From CAMLHP01 sp035759745 (lineage in GTDB: Bacteria > Gemmatimonadota > Gemmatimonadetes > Gemmatimonadales > GWC2-71-9): DNA of 64,000 nucleotides. A program made the position numbers and the translations under genes. Shown in pieces: positions 1 through 8,580 of this stretch (position 1 is the first letter of the stretch; every line of letters starts with the position of its first letter). The stretch spans positions 18,633-82,632 of the forward strand of contig DASTUF010000014.1 of the NCBI GenBank assembly GCA_035759745.1. Reading direction: 5' to 3'. The notes below the pieces were generated by a model that worked only from the letters and a program-made list of their open reading frames with translations, was not told the origin of the DNA and did not search any database.

Positions 1-2
1 AC

Positions 3-533
3 GGCTTCCCGGTGGGGCCGGTGACGCTGCTCGATGAAGTGGGGCTGGACGTGGCGTCGAAGGCGGGTGCGGTGATGCACCAGCACTTCGGGGCCCGGCT
101 GGAACCGGCCCCGGTGCTGCAGCGGATGCTCGATGATGGCCGCCAGGGCCGGAAGAACGGGCGCGGCTTCTATCGCTACGAGAAGGGCGAGAAGAAGGAC
201 GTGGACGAAACCGTGTACAAGGCGATGGGTGTGCAACCGCTGGACGACGCGGCACCGACGATGGTCGAACAGCGCCTGGTGTACGCGATGCTCAACGAGG
301 CGGCGATGGCCGCGGGTGAGGGCGTGGTGCGGAGCGCTCGTGACGGCGACGTCGGCGCCGTGTTCGGGATCGGGTTCCCGCCGTTCCGGGGCGGGCCGCT
401 GCGACAGATCGATGACCTGGGGGCGGCGCGCGTGGTCGAGGTGCTGCACGGACTCGTGATGGCGCACGGCGAGCGGTTCAGGCCGGCCGCCCACCTGGTG
501 GAGATGGCTGAGCGGGGAGAGGCGTTCTACTGA
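3..533 (+). CDS. fadJ: Fatty-acid oxidation complex alpha subunit, C-terminal part (5' end outside window)
   Basis: The reading frame is open from the window edge and gives the last 176 residues of a FadJ/FadB-type 3-hydroxyacyl-CoA dehydrogenase/enoyl-CoA hydratase. Visible are the GFPVGPVTLLDEVGLDV stretch of the first 3HCDH C-terminal domain, then a second C-terminal domain with LNEAAMAAGEGVV and GIGFPPFRGGPL. These helical domains form the dehydrogenase dimer interface; the enzyme oxidises 3-hydroxyacyl-CoA with NAD+ in beta-oxidation in the cytoplasm. The catalytic NAD-binding and hydratase parts lie before the window. The 3' end overlaps the convergent gene at 478 by 56 bases. FadJ versus FadB cannot be settled from this fragment. 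Confidence 0.9.
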   Translation, partial: GFPVGPVTLLDEVGLDVASKAGAVMHQHFGARLEPAPVLQRMLDDGRQGRKNGRGFYRYEKGEKKDVDETVYKAMGVQPLDDAAPTMVEQRLVYAMLNEAAMAAGEGVVRSARDGDVGAVFGIGFPPFRGGPLRQIDDLGAARVVEVLHGLVMAHGERFRPAAHLVEMAERGEAFY

Positions 534-2373
534 CCACGTACGACTCCATGGCGAAATACTCCGCCAGCCCGAGCTGGTCGAGCAATGCCGCGGTCTCCTT
601 GTTGCGCGCTTCCACCCGCTGCCAGAATTCGCGCTCGTCATAGCCCCCCGGAAACGGCGCCGAGTCCTTCTGTGACTGGTGCTTGAAGATTGCCTGGATC
701 TTGAGCCGCAACTCCTCCTGCGACATCGTCACCAGCCAGGTGGCGTCGGTCACCGACCACTCCTGCCACGCTCCGCGATAGAGCCAGACGTCAGGACGCC
801 CGGCACTGCCGGGCGGATGGAGTTCATCCAGCGCCCGGGTGACCGCCTCAAGGCACATGCGGTGGGTGCCGTGAGGGTCTGACAGGTCGCCCGCAGCGAA
901 GATCAGATCGGGCTTCACCTCTTCCAGCAACTGCCGCACGATGGCTACGTCAGCCGGCCCGACCGGATCCTTGCGCACCTTTCCGGTCTGGTAGAACGGC
1001 AGGTTGAGGAACCGGCCGTCACTGGCGCCGAGCCCCAGCGTCTCGATGCCGCTGATGGCTTCCGATTCCCGGATGAGCCGCTTGATCTGCTGCACTTCCC
1101 CGATGTCCACCGCACCCGGTTGCTTGCGCGCCAGGAAGGCGCGGACCGTTTCCACCAGCTTGTGTGTGCCAGGCTTCTCCAGGAGGCCGTCGCCGGCGAG
1201 CCGTCCGAGAAAGTCCACGTAGCGCCGCACGTCGTGATCGAAGACCGCAATGTTGCCGCTGGTCTGGTAGGCGACCACGATGCGGTTCTCGTTGAGCACC
1301 AGCTTGCGCAGCATCCCGCCCATGGAGATGACGTCATCGTCCGGGTGGGGCGAGAAGCAGACGATGGTCTGGCCCCGGGGCAGCTTGGACCGCCCCCGGA
1401 TCTTGGCGCCGAGGGCGTTGAAGACCAGCCCGTTGATTGGGCCGGCGCCGCCGTGGCGGGCGAGCAGCGACGAGAGCTGGTGCTCGACATAGTCCGCCTC
1501 GGTCAGCTTGAGGATCGCCTTGGCGGTGCGCCGCGCCAGCCACACCACGGCGCGGACGGTCATGGTGTCATCCCACTCGACTTCATGCAGCAGCCAGGGC
1601 GTGGCGACGCGGGTGAGCTCGGCGGCTGCTGCCTGGTCGATGTAGAACGTGGTGGCGGAATGCTGCTGCAGGTAGGTAGCGGCCACCTGGCGGTCGATCT
1701 CGCCTTCAACGGCGCGACGCACGATACCCGCCTTGTGCTCGCCGGTCGCCAGGATCGCGATCTCGCGGGCCTCGAGGATGGTGGCGACGCCCATCGTGAT
1801 CGCCTCCCTCGGCACGTTGTCTTCGCCGAAGAAGTCGGCGGCGGCGTCCTTCCGGGTGATGGTGTCGAGCGTGATCAGGCGGGTGCGGCTGTCGAGTCCC
1901 GACCCCGGCTCGTTGAATCCGATGTGGCCGGTCTTGCCGATGCCGAGGATCTGGAAGTCGACGCCGCCGGCATCGCGAATCGCCTGCTCGTAGGCTGCCG
2001 CGTGGCGCGCCACATCGGCCCGGGTGACGGCGCCTCCCGGAATGTGGATCCGGTCCGGCGGGATATCGATGTGGTCGAACAGGTTCTCGTGCATGAACCG
2101 GTGGTACGAATGGATACTGTCGGACGCCATCGGGTAGTACTCGTCGAGGTTGAAGGTCTCGACGTTGGCGAAGGACAGGCCATCGTCCCGGTGCATCCGG
2201 ATGAGCTCGCGATAGACGCCGACCGGGGTGGAGCCGCTTGCCAGCCCCAGCACGGCACGCTTCCCCTGCTGGCGCCGCTCACGGATGAGGCCGGCGATTC
2301 GGCCCGCCACCCGGCTGGCCAGCGCATCGGGATCGTCGACGATGTCGGCCGCGATGCGTTCAGGGTTGTTCAT
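478..2373 (-). CDS. NagB-type glucosamine-6-phosphate deaminase fused to a PIG-L deacetylase domain
   Basis: 631 residues. About residues 1-290 are a NagB/RpiA-type sugar isomerase fold (LGLASGSTP phosphate loop, FNLDEYYPM with the base Asp, GHIGFNEPGS). About 350-620 are a PIG-L/LmbE N-acetylglucosaminyl deacetylase domain with the zinc motif FSPHPDDD and a later DPHGTH. The expected pathway is amino-sugar catabolism: deacetylation of a GlcNAc derivative, then deamination to fructose-6-phosphate. Where classical NagB has Asp-Gly-His, this protein has Thr-Gly-His (GIGKTGHIGFNEP), so the catalytic Asp is missing and the exact reaction is uncertain. The ATG at 2373 overlaps the stop of the upstream lipoprotein (ATGA), suggesting coupling. 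Confidence 0.85.
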   Translation of the reverse strand: MNNPERIAADIVDDPDALASRVAGRIAGLIRERRQQGKRAVLGLASGSTPVGVYRELIRMHRDDGLSFANVETFNLDEYYPMASDSIHSYHRFMHENLFDHIDIPPDRIHIPGGAVTRADVARHAAAYEQAIRDAGGVDFQILGIGKTGHIGFNEPGSGLDSRTRLITLDTITRKDAAADFFGEDNVPREAITMGVATILEAREIAILATGEHKAGIVRRAVEGEIDRQVAATYLQQHSATTFYIDQAAAAELTRVATPWLLHEVEWDDTMTVRAVVWLARRTAKAILKLTEADYVEHQLSSLLARHGGAGPINGLVFNALGAKIRGRSKLPRGQTIVCFSPHPDDDVISMGGMLRKLVLNENRIVVAYQTSGNIAVFDHDVRRYVDFLGRLAGDGLLEKPGTHKLVETVRAFLARKQPGAVDIGEVQQIKRLIRESEAISGIETLGLGASDGRFLNLPFYQTGKVRKDPVGPADVAIVRQLLEEVKPDLIFAAGDLSDPHGTHRMCLEAVTRALDELHPPGSAGRPDVWLYRGAWQEWSVTDATWLVTMSQEELRLKIQAIFKHQSQKDSAPFPGGYDEREFWQRVEARNKETAALLDQLGLAEYFAMESYVVSRTPLPAQPSPPGGRPA

Positions 2374-3392
2374 GGGGCAGCGGGTTGAGGGCGGGGACAC
2401 CCGGTGTCGAGCATCGCGGCGCGCCACTTCGGGTCGTACTCCCCGGCGGTAGTGTCGCGCACCAGGGCCAGGACGTAGCAGCCCTGGCGGGTGGCGGCGA
2501 GGGCAACGCCGTCGCCCACGCTGACACTGTCCACCATCAGTTCGCCGCCGCGGCTGGTGATGGTGCGCCCAGCGGTGGCAATCACCAGCTCGCTCGTGTC
2601 GGGTTCCACCGACAGGTCGAGGGTGGGCCCGGTGCGCCAGCGGACCCGTGCGGAGTCGAGCGAACCGGTGCGGCTCACCGCGGAATCGCCCCGCTCGGGC
2701 GTGACCGAAACCCAGGCCCTTGATGGCGCGTCATCATTGACCATCTCGGGGCCGAGTCCGGCAAGCACCCGGTCACCGGAGCGGCTCCACCTCACATTCC
2801 ACCCCGCAAGGACGGGGAGAGTGCGCTTCTGCCCGAAGGCGACATCCGCGATCCCGAGCCGGGCGAGCCCCATCGCTGGCGCCATGCCGCTCGCCATGAA
2901 AGCGCTGGCGCGGACCTCGGCCACGCTCACGCCGAGACGATTGGCGACGACGGCCAGGCTCTCCGGCGGCATCGAGTCGCCCTCGCCACCCATGATGCGG
3001 GTGGCCAGTCCGTACGCGACGTGGGTCCAGTCGGGTGACGGAGCGGCATCCCAGACACTGTCTTCGCGCACCCAGGTGCCGGTGCGCTCGGACGCGAGCA
3101 GGAATCCATCGAAGAAGAGTTCGGCCTCGACCGATACCCAATCCTCGATGGCGAGGAGGGCGCTGCTGTCAGGCGAGAAGACCCAGCGGACCACGCCGGC
3201 CATGCCCCGGGGACCGGGGTTGACCCGGATGACTTCGAGCTGGTCGATGGTGAACTGGCCGGTATCGGCGGCGACGGTGTCGGCGACCGAATCCGGCAGG
3301 GCGGCCGCGGTCGTGTCAGCGGCGGGCGGGCGGTCACCGCCGGTGCAGCCTGCCAGCAGCAGGAGCGCGAGTGGAAGCGGGCGACCAGACAT
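2370..3392 (-). CDS. Hypothetical lipoprotein
   Basis: 340 residues with a short leader and lipobox (LALLLLAGC), followed by an Ala/Asp/Thr linker of the kind common on lipoproteins of this lineage. The mature part has no family I can name; it contains repeated W-x-F/V strand-like segments (VVRWVFSPDSSALLAIEDW, later WNVRWSRSGDRVLAGLG) that suggest a beta-propeller-like fold. It is the first gene of a two-gene unit with the NagB/PIG-L fusion (ATGA overlap). It probably sits on the outer membrane or in the periplasm; its role is unknown. Confidence 0.75.
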   Translation of the reverse strand: MSGRPLPLALLLLAGCTGGDRPPAADTTAAALPDSVADTVAADTGQFTIDQLEVIRVNPGPRGMAGVVRWVFSPDSSALLAIEDWVSVEAELFFDGFLLASERTGTWVREDSVWDAAPSPDWTHVAYGLATRIMGGEGDSMPPESLAVVANRLGVSVAEVRASAFMASGMAPAMGLARLGIADVAFGQKRTLPVLAGWNVRWSRSGDRVLAGLGPEMVNDDAPSRAWVSVTPERGDSAVSRTGSLDSARVRWRTGPTLDLSVEPDTSELVIATAGRTITSRGGELMVDSVSVGDGVALAATRQGCYVLALVRDTTAGEYDPKWRAAMLDTGCPRPQPAAP

Positions 3393-3465
3393 GGGAGAAT
3401 CCTGTGTGACGTGGGTTCGCAGCCTCTATCTTGCAGCCTAACGTTACTCACACCGGGGGAATTTC

Positions 3466-4929
3466 GTGGCAGCCAGCATGCTGCAGGCGATTGTCGACGA
3501 TACATCGCTTGACGCCGCGGTCGAGGCCGTCAAGCTCGCAGTGGACCACCTCGAGCTGTCTGCCAGCGAAGCAGTGCCAGTCACCTCCTCCGCGAGTGCC
3601 GCCGAGCTCAGCGCCCGATTCTCCGGCGCGCTGCCGCGCGCGGGTCGTCCCCTGGCCGAGGTTCTGGAAGGCGTCGCCCGGGATGTCGCGGCCGATTCGA
3701 TCCTGCTCTCGCATCCGATGTATCTGGGCCACCAGGTCAGCGCGCCGTTGCCGGCGGCGATCTGGACCGAGCCGGTCATCTCCGCCATCAACAATTCGCT
3801 GGCGGTGCGCGAGATGTCGCCGGCAGGCACAGCGCTGGAGACGGCGCTGATCGGGCACTTCACCCGGCTGGCGGGCTGGGGCGCCGAGGCGGGCGGCACG
3901 TTCACATCGGGCGGCACCGAAGCGACCACCGCCGCGCTGATGGCCGCCCGGGCGTCGGCGCTGCCGGAGGCATGGGAAGAAGGCGTGGGGGCCAACCCAC
4001 CAGTGCTGGTGTGCGGCGAACATGCCCACTACGCGGTCACGAGGGCGGCGGGGATACTGGGGCTTGGGCGGCGCAACGTCGTCGTGGTCGCGTCGTCCGG
4101 CTATCGCATGGACCCGGCCGCGTTGCAGCGCGCGCTCGACGGTCTGGCCAGCGAGGGGCGCCGCGCCATGGCGGTGGTGGCAACCGCGGGCTCGACCCCG
4201 ACCGGGAGCTTCGATGACCTCGAAGCGATCGGCCATTGCTGCGCCGAACACGGAGTCTGGCTGCACGTGGATGGCGCGCACGGGGCCTCTGCACTCATCT
4301 CGGCGCGTCATCGCCACCGGCTCCGGGGGCTGGAACTGGCGCGATCGCTGGCGTGGGATCCGCACAAGCTGCTGCTGATGCCGCTCAGCGCCGGGATGGT
4401 GCTGGTCCGGCAGGAGCGCGACCTCGATGCCGCGTTCGCGCAGCAGGCGCCGTACCTCTTTCACAACGCGGAAGGCGTGCGAGTCCCCGACCTTGGCGTG
4501 CGGAGTCTCGCGTGCAGCCGGCGGTTCGATGCGCTCAAGCTCTGGGTGGCGATCCAGCGCTATGGGCTGGACGGGCTCGAGGCCTGTCATGATCACCTGG
4601 TCGGACTGGCGGCGACACTGCACCAGCGGCTGACGCTCCATGGCGGGTTCGAGCTGCCTCACGAGCCGGAGAGCAACATTCTCTGTTTTCGCTGGCGGGG
4701 AGACAGCGGCGCGTCGCCCGAATCTCTCAATGCCCTCAACCTGGCACTGCGTGAGCGATACAACGGCTCGGGTGAGGGCTGGATCACCACCACGGTGCTC
4801 GAAGCGCGGCGCATGTTGCGGGTCACCATCATGAATCCCCGCACCACGACCGACCACCTCGACCGGCTGGTGTCGGGACTCGCATCGACTGCTGCAGCGC
4901 TCGTGGACGAGGTCCCGGCGTGGCGGTAG
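3466..4929 (+). CDS. PLP-dependent group II amino-acid decarboxylase
   Basis: 487 residues. Visible are TSGGTEATTAALMAAR (about 147-162), the cofactor-contacting HVDGAHG (267-273) and DPHK with the Schiff-base Lys301. The family (glutamate, aspartate-1-, tyrosine and 2,4-diaminobutyrate decarboxylases) removes CO2 from an amino acid to give an amine; the substrate cannot be read from the sequence. GTG at 3466 was chosen because GGGGGA lies five bases upstream. The Rieske oxygenase begins inside its last codons (10-base overlap from 4920), so the two are probably one functional unit: amino acid to amine to hydroxylated amine. Confidence 0.88.
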   Translation: MAASMLQAIVDDTSLDAAVEAVKLAVDHLELSASEAVPVTSSASAAELSARFSGALPRAGRPLAEVLEGVARDVAADSILLSHPMYLGHQVSAPLPAAIWTEPVISAINNSLAVREMSPAGTALETALIGHFTRLAGWGAEAGGTFTSGGTEATTAALMAARASALPEAWEEGVGANPPVLVCGEHAHYAVTRAAGILGLGRRNVVVVASSGYRMDPAALQRALDGLASEGRRAMAVVATAGSTPTGSFDDLEAIGHCCAEHGVWLHVDGAHGASALISARHRHRLRGLELARSLAWDPHKLLLMPLSAGMVLVRQERDLDAAFAQQAPYLFHNAEGVRVPDLGVRSLACSRRFDALKLWVAIQRYGLDGLEACHDHLVGLAATLHQRLTLHGGFELPHEPESNILCFRWRGDSGASPESLNALNLALRERYNGSGEGWITTTVLEARRMLRVTIMNPRTTTDHLDRLVSGLASTAAALVDEVPAWR

Positions 4930-6434
4930 ATTCGCGAGTGGCTTCGATCCCGATCAGCGACGACGAATTGCGTGCAGCTCCTGTGGAGCGCGCCAGTACC
5001 ATACCGAGCCGGTGGTACACCGACCCCGCATTCCTCGAAGCCGAGCGCGAGTGGATTTTCGCGCGCAGCTGGCAGGGCGTGGGACACGCGTCCCAGGTGG
5101 CTGAGCCGGGTCAGTACCTGACCGAGGAGATCGCCGGGGAGCCGGTCATTGTGGTGCGGGGCGGCGATGGCGAGCTGCGCGCGTTCTACAACGTGTGCCG
5201 CCACCGGGGTGGACCGCTGGCGGTGGATCGCGAAGGCTGCGTCCGGGCGCTGCAGTGCAAGTACCACGGCTGGACCTACCTGCTCGACGGCTCGTTGCGC
5301 GGGGTGCCGGCGATGGACCGGACTGAGCTGTTCGACCGGAAGGACTACGGCCTGGCGCCGGTGCAGGTGGCGGAGTGGGAAGGGCTGGTATTCGTCTCGC
5401 TCAGCGACGAGACGCCACCGCTGGAGCAGTTCTTCGCGGGAATTCGCGAGCGGATCGCGCCGCTTCGCCTGGGAGAGCTCAGGTTTGCCGGCCGGGTGGA
5501 CTACACGGTCGAGTGCAACTGGAAGGTGTACGTCGACAACTACCTCGAGGGATACCACGTTCCCTATGTGCATCCCGAGCTGGCCAAGCTGTACGACTAC
5601 ACCCGCTACGTCACCACGGCGCACGAGTGGTACTCGCTGCAGCACAGCCCGCTCACCGGCGACAACCTCTACAGCCGGGATGGCGGGGGCGAGGCGTTCT
5701 ACTACTGCGTGTTCCCCAACTTCATGCTCAACGTCCTTCCCGACCGGCTGCAGACCAACCTGGTGCTGCCGGACGGGCACGACCGCTGCCGGGTGATCTT
5801 CCAGTTCTTCCACGCCGACGTGTCGTCAGCGGAGGCGCGGCAGCGGATCGCGGATGACATCGCCTACAGCGACGGGGTGCAGGCTGAGGACGCCGATATC
5901 TGCGCCAGGGTGCAGCGTGGTCTGGGCTCGCGGGCGTATGATGCGGGCCGGTTCTCGGTGAAGTACGAGGTCGGGGTGCACCACTTCCAGGAGCTGGTGC
6001 GGCGGGCGTATCGGGAAGGTCTGAGGGGCTTGGGGGTCAGGGGTCAGGGATCAGGGGTTGCGGGAGCAAAGCTGACCCGCTGCTGCACCAGGGTGCGCAC
6101 CGGTCGGCCGTTCTCGGTGCCGGGCTCAAGGGTGCAGGAGCGCACGGTGGCGATGGCGGGTGCGACCAGCCCGCCGTGGGTGGCCTCGAGCAGGCGGATG
6201 TTGCCCGGTTCGACGCGTCCGGCACTGTCCACCACGTACGCCAGGCTGACGGCGCCGGATGTTCCGGCGAGGTTGCCGGGCGGCGCCACCCGGATGCAAC
6301 CCACGACCGATGGCTTGGCGTCGAGGTTGGCCGCCGGCACTGGACGCCCGCCGGCGGAATCGGCCAGGAGCGAATCCAGCACCGCCGCGGCGTCGTTGCT
6401 CACCGGCAGGGTGTCGGCGCCGGGAGCGGCGTAA
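4920..6434 (+). CDS. Rieske non-heme iron oxygenase, choline/carnitine monooxygenase type, with aberrant C-terminal read-through
   Basis: The Rieske [2Fe-2S] centre is C93-x-H95 and C113-x2-H116 (CRHRGG, CKYHGWTY). The mononuclear iron site is in DNYLEGYHVPYVH (H213, H218), and the family's C-terminal signature VQRGLGSRAYDAGRFSVKYE ends near residue 350. Homologues stop around residue 370. Here the frame runs on through a heptad repeat (6033-6060) and then antisense through the TonB-domain gene to a stop at 6434, adding about 130 unrelated residues. A one-base shift at 6022 would give a stop at once, so an indel or repeat expansion may have removed the natural stop. GTG at 4938, five bases after TAGATT, is an alternative leaderless start. 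Confidence 0.8.
   Translation: MAVDSRVASIPISDDELRAAPVERASTIPSRWYTDPAFLEAEREWIFARSWQGVGHASQVAEPGQYLTEEIAGEPVIVVRGGDGELRAFYNVCRHRGGPLAVDREGCVRALQCKYHGWTYLLDGSLRGVPAMDRTELFDRKDYGLAPVQVAEWEGLVFVSLSDETPPLEQFFAGIRERIAPLRLGELRFAGRVDYTVECNWKVYVDNYLEGYHVPYVHPELAKLYDYTRYVTTAHEWYSLQHSPLTGDNLYSRDGGGEAFYYCVFPNFMLNVLPDRLQTNLVLPDGHDRCRVIFQFFHADVSSAEARQRIADDIAYSDGVQAEDADICARVQRGLGSRAYDAGRFSVKYEVGVHHFQELVRRAYREGLRGLGVRGQGSGVAGAKLTRCCTRVRTGRPFSVPGSRVQERTVAMAGATSPPWVASSRRMLPGSTRPALSTTYARLTAPDVPARLPGGATRMQPTTDGLASRLAAGTGRPPAESARSESSTAAASLLTGRVSAPGAA
4927..4932 (+). promoter_or_regulatory. TANNNT -10-like box before an alternative leaderless start
   Basis: TAGATT lies exactly five bases before GTG 4938 of the Rieske gene. 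The same spacing of a TANNNT box to the start codon occurs before the genes at 39653, 40877 and 50945. It would put transcription initiation at or next to the start codon. No -35 element is clear. Because the box overlaps the decarboxylase stop codon, coupling from 4920 remains the simpler reading. Confidence 0.35.
6033..6060. repeat. Heptad repeat, word GGGGTCA (4 units)
   Basis: Four consecutive seven-base units: GGGGTCA, GGGGTCA, GGGATCA, GGGGTTG. They lie at the meeting point of the convergent Rieske and TonB-domain genes. The stop codon of the minus-strand gene (TGA, 6044-6046) is inside the repeat, and the plus-strand gene reads through it. It belongs to the same class as the other heptad arrays in the window but has only the G-rich arm. 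Confidence 0.85.
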
Positions 6435-6925
6435 CGTTCGCCGGCCGTTGCGATCGCCACCTGGCGCGCGGTCGTGGTGTCGCTCAGCCACACGGTGAGA
6501 ATGGAAGCCGCGGTGTCGGCGCTGGCGGTCCAGCGTCCCCGCACCCAGCGCCGGGCGGTCGCGAGGCGGTCGGACGGCGGTCCCCAGAGTTTCTCCAGCC
6601 GCTCCAGTCCCAGGGTTCCGGTCAGCCCCTCGCGCACCACCACGTAGGGCACGACGCTGTCCTGCGAGTTGACCATGGCGCTCAGGCTGACCATCGAGGC
6701 GCTCGAGTCGGGAGTGTAGCACAGCAGGTCGGCCGCCACGCCGATCACCGTCAGCGGCCGGCACTCCATGCTCCCGATCCCGGCTGACGTGGCAGCGGCG
6801 CGCAGGTCGGTGGCCGACATGCCGGGCGAGACGCCCCGGTACGAAAAGGGACGCTCGGCCGAGCGGTCAGCGCAGGCGCTGACGCCGAGCAGCAGCAGGG
6901 CCGCGGTGGTCGAGAGAGCACGCAT
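6044..6925 (-). CDS. TonB C-terminal-domain lipoprotein
   Basis: 293 residues with a leader and lipobox (ALLLLGVSAC). The last ~90 residues resemble an energy-transducer TonB C-terminal domain: GCIRVAPPGNLAGTSGAVSLAYVVDSAG-type strand, then VEPGNIRLLEATH and a closing strand RTLVQQRVSF. The N-terminal ~190 residues match no family I recognise. Without a transmembrane segment and Pro-rich linker it is unlikely to be a true TonB; it may be a periplasmic lipoprotein that borrowed the fold. The last residues (ATPDP) and the stop come from a heptad repeat. A TAACTT box six bases before the ATG suggests leaderless transcription. Confidence 0.72.
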   Translation of the reverse strand: MRALSTTAALLLLGVSACADRSAERPFSYRGVSPGMSATDLRAAATSAGIGSMECRPLTVIGVAADLLCYTPDSSASMVSLSAMVNSQDSVVPYVVVREGLTGTLGLERLEKLWGPPSDRLATARRWVRGRWTASADTAASILTVWLSDTTTARQVAIATAGERYAAPGADTLPVSNDAAAVLDSLLADSAGGRPVPAANLDAKPSVVGCIRVAPPGNLAGTSGAVSLAYVVDSAGRVEPGNIRLLEATHGGLVAPAIATVRSCTLEPGTENGRPVRTLVQQRVSFAPATPDP

Positions 6926-6931
6926 ACACGG

Positions 6932-6937
6932 AAGTTA
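6932..6937 (-). promoter_or_regulatory. TANNNT -10-like box, leaderless start of the TonB-domain gene
   Basis: On the minus strand TAACTT is followed by six bases and then the ATG at 6925. No Shine-Dalgarno sequence lies between, so translation would start at or near the transcript 5' end. Confidence 0.4.
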
Positions 6938-6966
6938 GCACGCCAACCCAGTCACAGGAGCAAGAC

Positions 6967-8538
6967 ATGCAACGTGCAGTACGAGTGCTGCTGGCAGCGG
7001 TGATGACCATGGCGGGCGCCGCAACCGCACGCGGGCAGGATCTCGCGGTCGAGGATCCGGTGCTCCAGCGCATGTGGACGCTGGGGATGGACAGCTCGCG
7101 AACCTGGGACCTGGCGCAGACGCTGCTGGACTCGGTCGGGCCGCGGCTCACCGGCACGCCGCTGCTCAAGCGGGGCAATGACTGGCTGGTCTCGATGTAC
7201 CAGCAGTGGGGGATCGAGGCGCGGAACGAGCAGTACGGCACGTGGCGGGGCTGGGACCGCGGGTTCACCCATGTGGACCTGATCCAGCCGCGGGTGCGGA
7301 CACTCGAGGCAACGTTGCTGGCCTGGAGCGATGGCACCAGGGGCCGCCCGGTGGAGGGCAAGGTGGTGCTGCTGCCCGAGGCGGCCGATTCCGCAGCACT
7401 GCAGCGGGCGCTGCCGTCGCTGAAGGGCGCGTTCGTGCTGGCCTCGATGCCGGAGCTGACCTGCAGGGCGCAGGACAACATCGATGAGTTCGGCACGCCC
7501 GAGACGGTCGAGAAGCTGGAGCAGGCGCGCGAGGAGCAGTCGGACGCGTGGTCGGCGCGGATGCGCGCCACCGGGCTCAATACCACCGCGCTGCATGATG
7601 CGCTGGCGGCGGCCGGGGTGCGCGGCATCCTCACGTCCCGCTGGTCACGCGGCTGGGGCGTCAACAAGATCTTCGGCACCCGGGTGGAGAACGTGCCGGT
7701 GCTGGATGTGAGCTGTGAGGATTACGGCCTCCTCTGGCGCCTGGCGGAACAGGACCAGGGACCGATGCTGCGGGTCGCTGCCGAAGGCAAGGACCTGGGC
7801 GAAGTTCCGGTGTACAACACCATCGCGGTGATTCCGGGCAGCGAGAAGCCGGACGAATACGTGATGCTGTCGGCCCACTTCGACTCGTGGGATGGCTCCT
7901 CGGGCGCCACCGACAACGGCACCGGCTCCATCGTGATGCTGGAGGCGATGCGGATCCTCAAGCAGGCCTATCCCCAGCCGAAGCGTACCATCGTCGTGGG
8001 ACATTGGGCAGGCGAGGAGCAGGGGCTCAACGGCTCGCGGGCGTTCATGGCCGATCACCCCGAGATCGTGAAGGGGCTGCAGGCGCTCTTCAACCAGGAC
8101 AACGGCACCGGGCGGGTGGTGCGGATGTCGGGAGCGGGACTGATCGACGCCGGCGGGTTCCTGGGGCGCTGGCTGGCGCGGGTGCCGGAGGACATCACCC
8201 GCCACATCGACCTGTCGGTGCCCGGGACGCCGGCGGGTGGCGGCAGCGACAACGCGTCGGTCGCGTGCTACGGCGCGCCGGGGTTCAGCCTGGGCTCGAT
8301 CAGCTGGGACTATGGCACGTACACCTGGCACACCAACCGCGACTCGTTCGACAAGGTGATGTTTGACGAAATCCGGAGCAACGCCACGCTGACGGCGATG
8401 CTGGTCTACCTGGCGGCGGAGGATCCGGACTTCATGCCGCGGGAGCGGCGGGTGATGCCGGTGGGGCGCGATGGCGAGCAGCGCACGTGGCCCGAGTGCG
8501 TGACTCCGGCCCGGGCGTCGGGTGAGAGTACCAGGTAA
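6967..8538 (+). CDS. Secreted M28-family zinc aminopeptidase
   Basis: 523 residues with an N-terminal signal peptide ending near ATARGQ (24). The co-catalytic di-zinc site of M28 peptidases is visible: H304 in SAHFDSWDG, the bridging D316 in ATDNG, the E350-E351 pair in AGEEQG, D378 in NQDNG and H455 in TWHTNRD. A protease-associated-like segment lies between about 100 and 290. It should release N-terminal residues from peptides in the periplasm or outside the cell. The start has a good site (AGGAG, 6956-6960) seven bases upstream. It faces the TIGR02588 gene, with a short tandem repeat between them. Confidence 0.9.
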   Translation: MQRAVRVLLAAVMTMAGAATARGQDLAVEDPVLQRMWTLGMDSSRTWDLAQTLLDSVGPRLTGTPLLKRGNDWLVSMYQQWGIEARNEQYGTWRGWDRGFTHVDLIQPRVRTLEATLLAWSDGTRGRPVEGKVVLLPEAADSAALQRALPSLKGAFVLASMPELTCRAQDNIDEFGTPETVEKLEQAREEQSDAWSARMRATGLNTTALHDALAAAGVRGILTSRWSRGWGVNKIFGTRVENVPVLDVSCEDYGLLWRLAEQDQGPMLRVAAEGKDLGEVPVYNTIAVIPGSEKPDEYVMLSAHFDSWDGSSGATDNGTGSIVMLEAMRILKQAYPQPKRTIVVGHWAGEEQGLNGSRAFMADHPEIVKGLQALFNQDNGTGRVVRMSGAGLIDAGGFLGRWLARVPEDITRHIDLSVPGTPAGGGSDNASVACYGAPGFSLGSISWDYGTYTWHTNRDSFDKVMFDEIRSNATLTAMLVYLAAEDPDFMPRERRVMPVGRDGEQRTWPECVTPARASGESTR

Positions 8539-8540
8539 GC

Positions 8541-8580
8541 AGCGGGACTGCGTCAGCGGGACTGCGTCAGCAGGCCCGCT
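8541..8580. repeat. Tandem 14-mer with terminator-like inverted repeat
   Basis: AGCGGGACTGCGTC occurs twice in tandem (8541-8554, 8555-8568), followed by AGCAGGCCCGCT. AGCGGG (8555-8560) pairs with CCCGCT (8575-8580), giving a possible hairpin between two convergent genes; the minus-strand stop (TAG at 8579-8581) overlaps it. Fourteen is two sevens, so it may be a relative of the heptad arrays. There is no clear T-tract. Confidence 0.6.

Noticed and set aside
1120..2388. Plus-strand frame opposite the NagB/PIG-L gene
   Set aside because: No domain; mirrors codon bias of the real gene.
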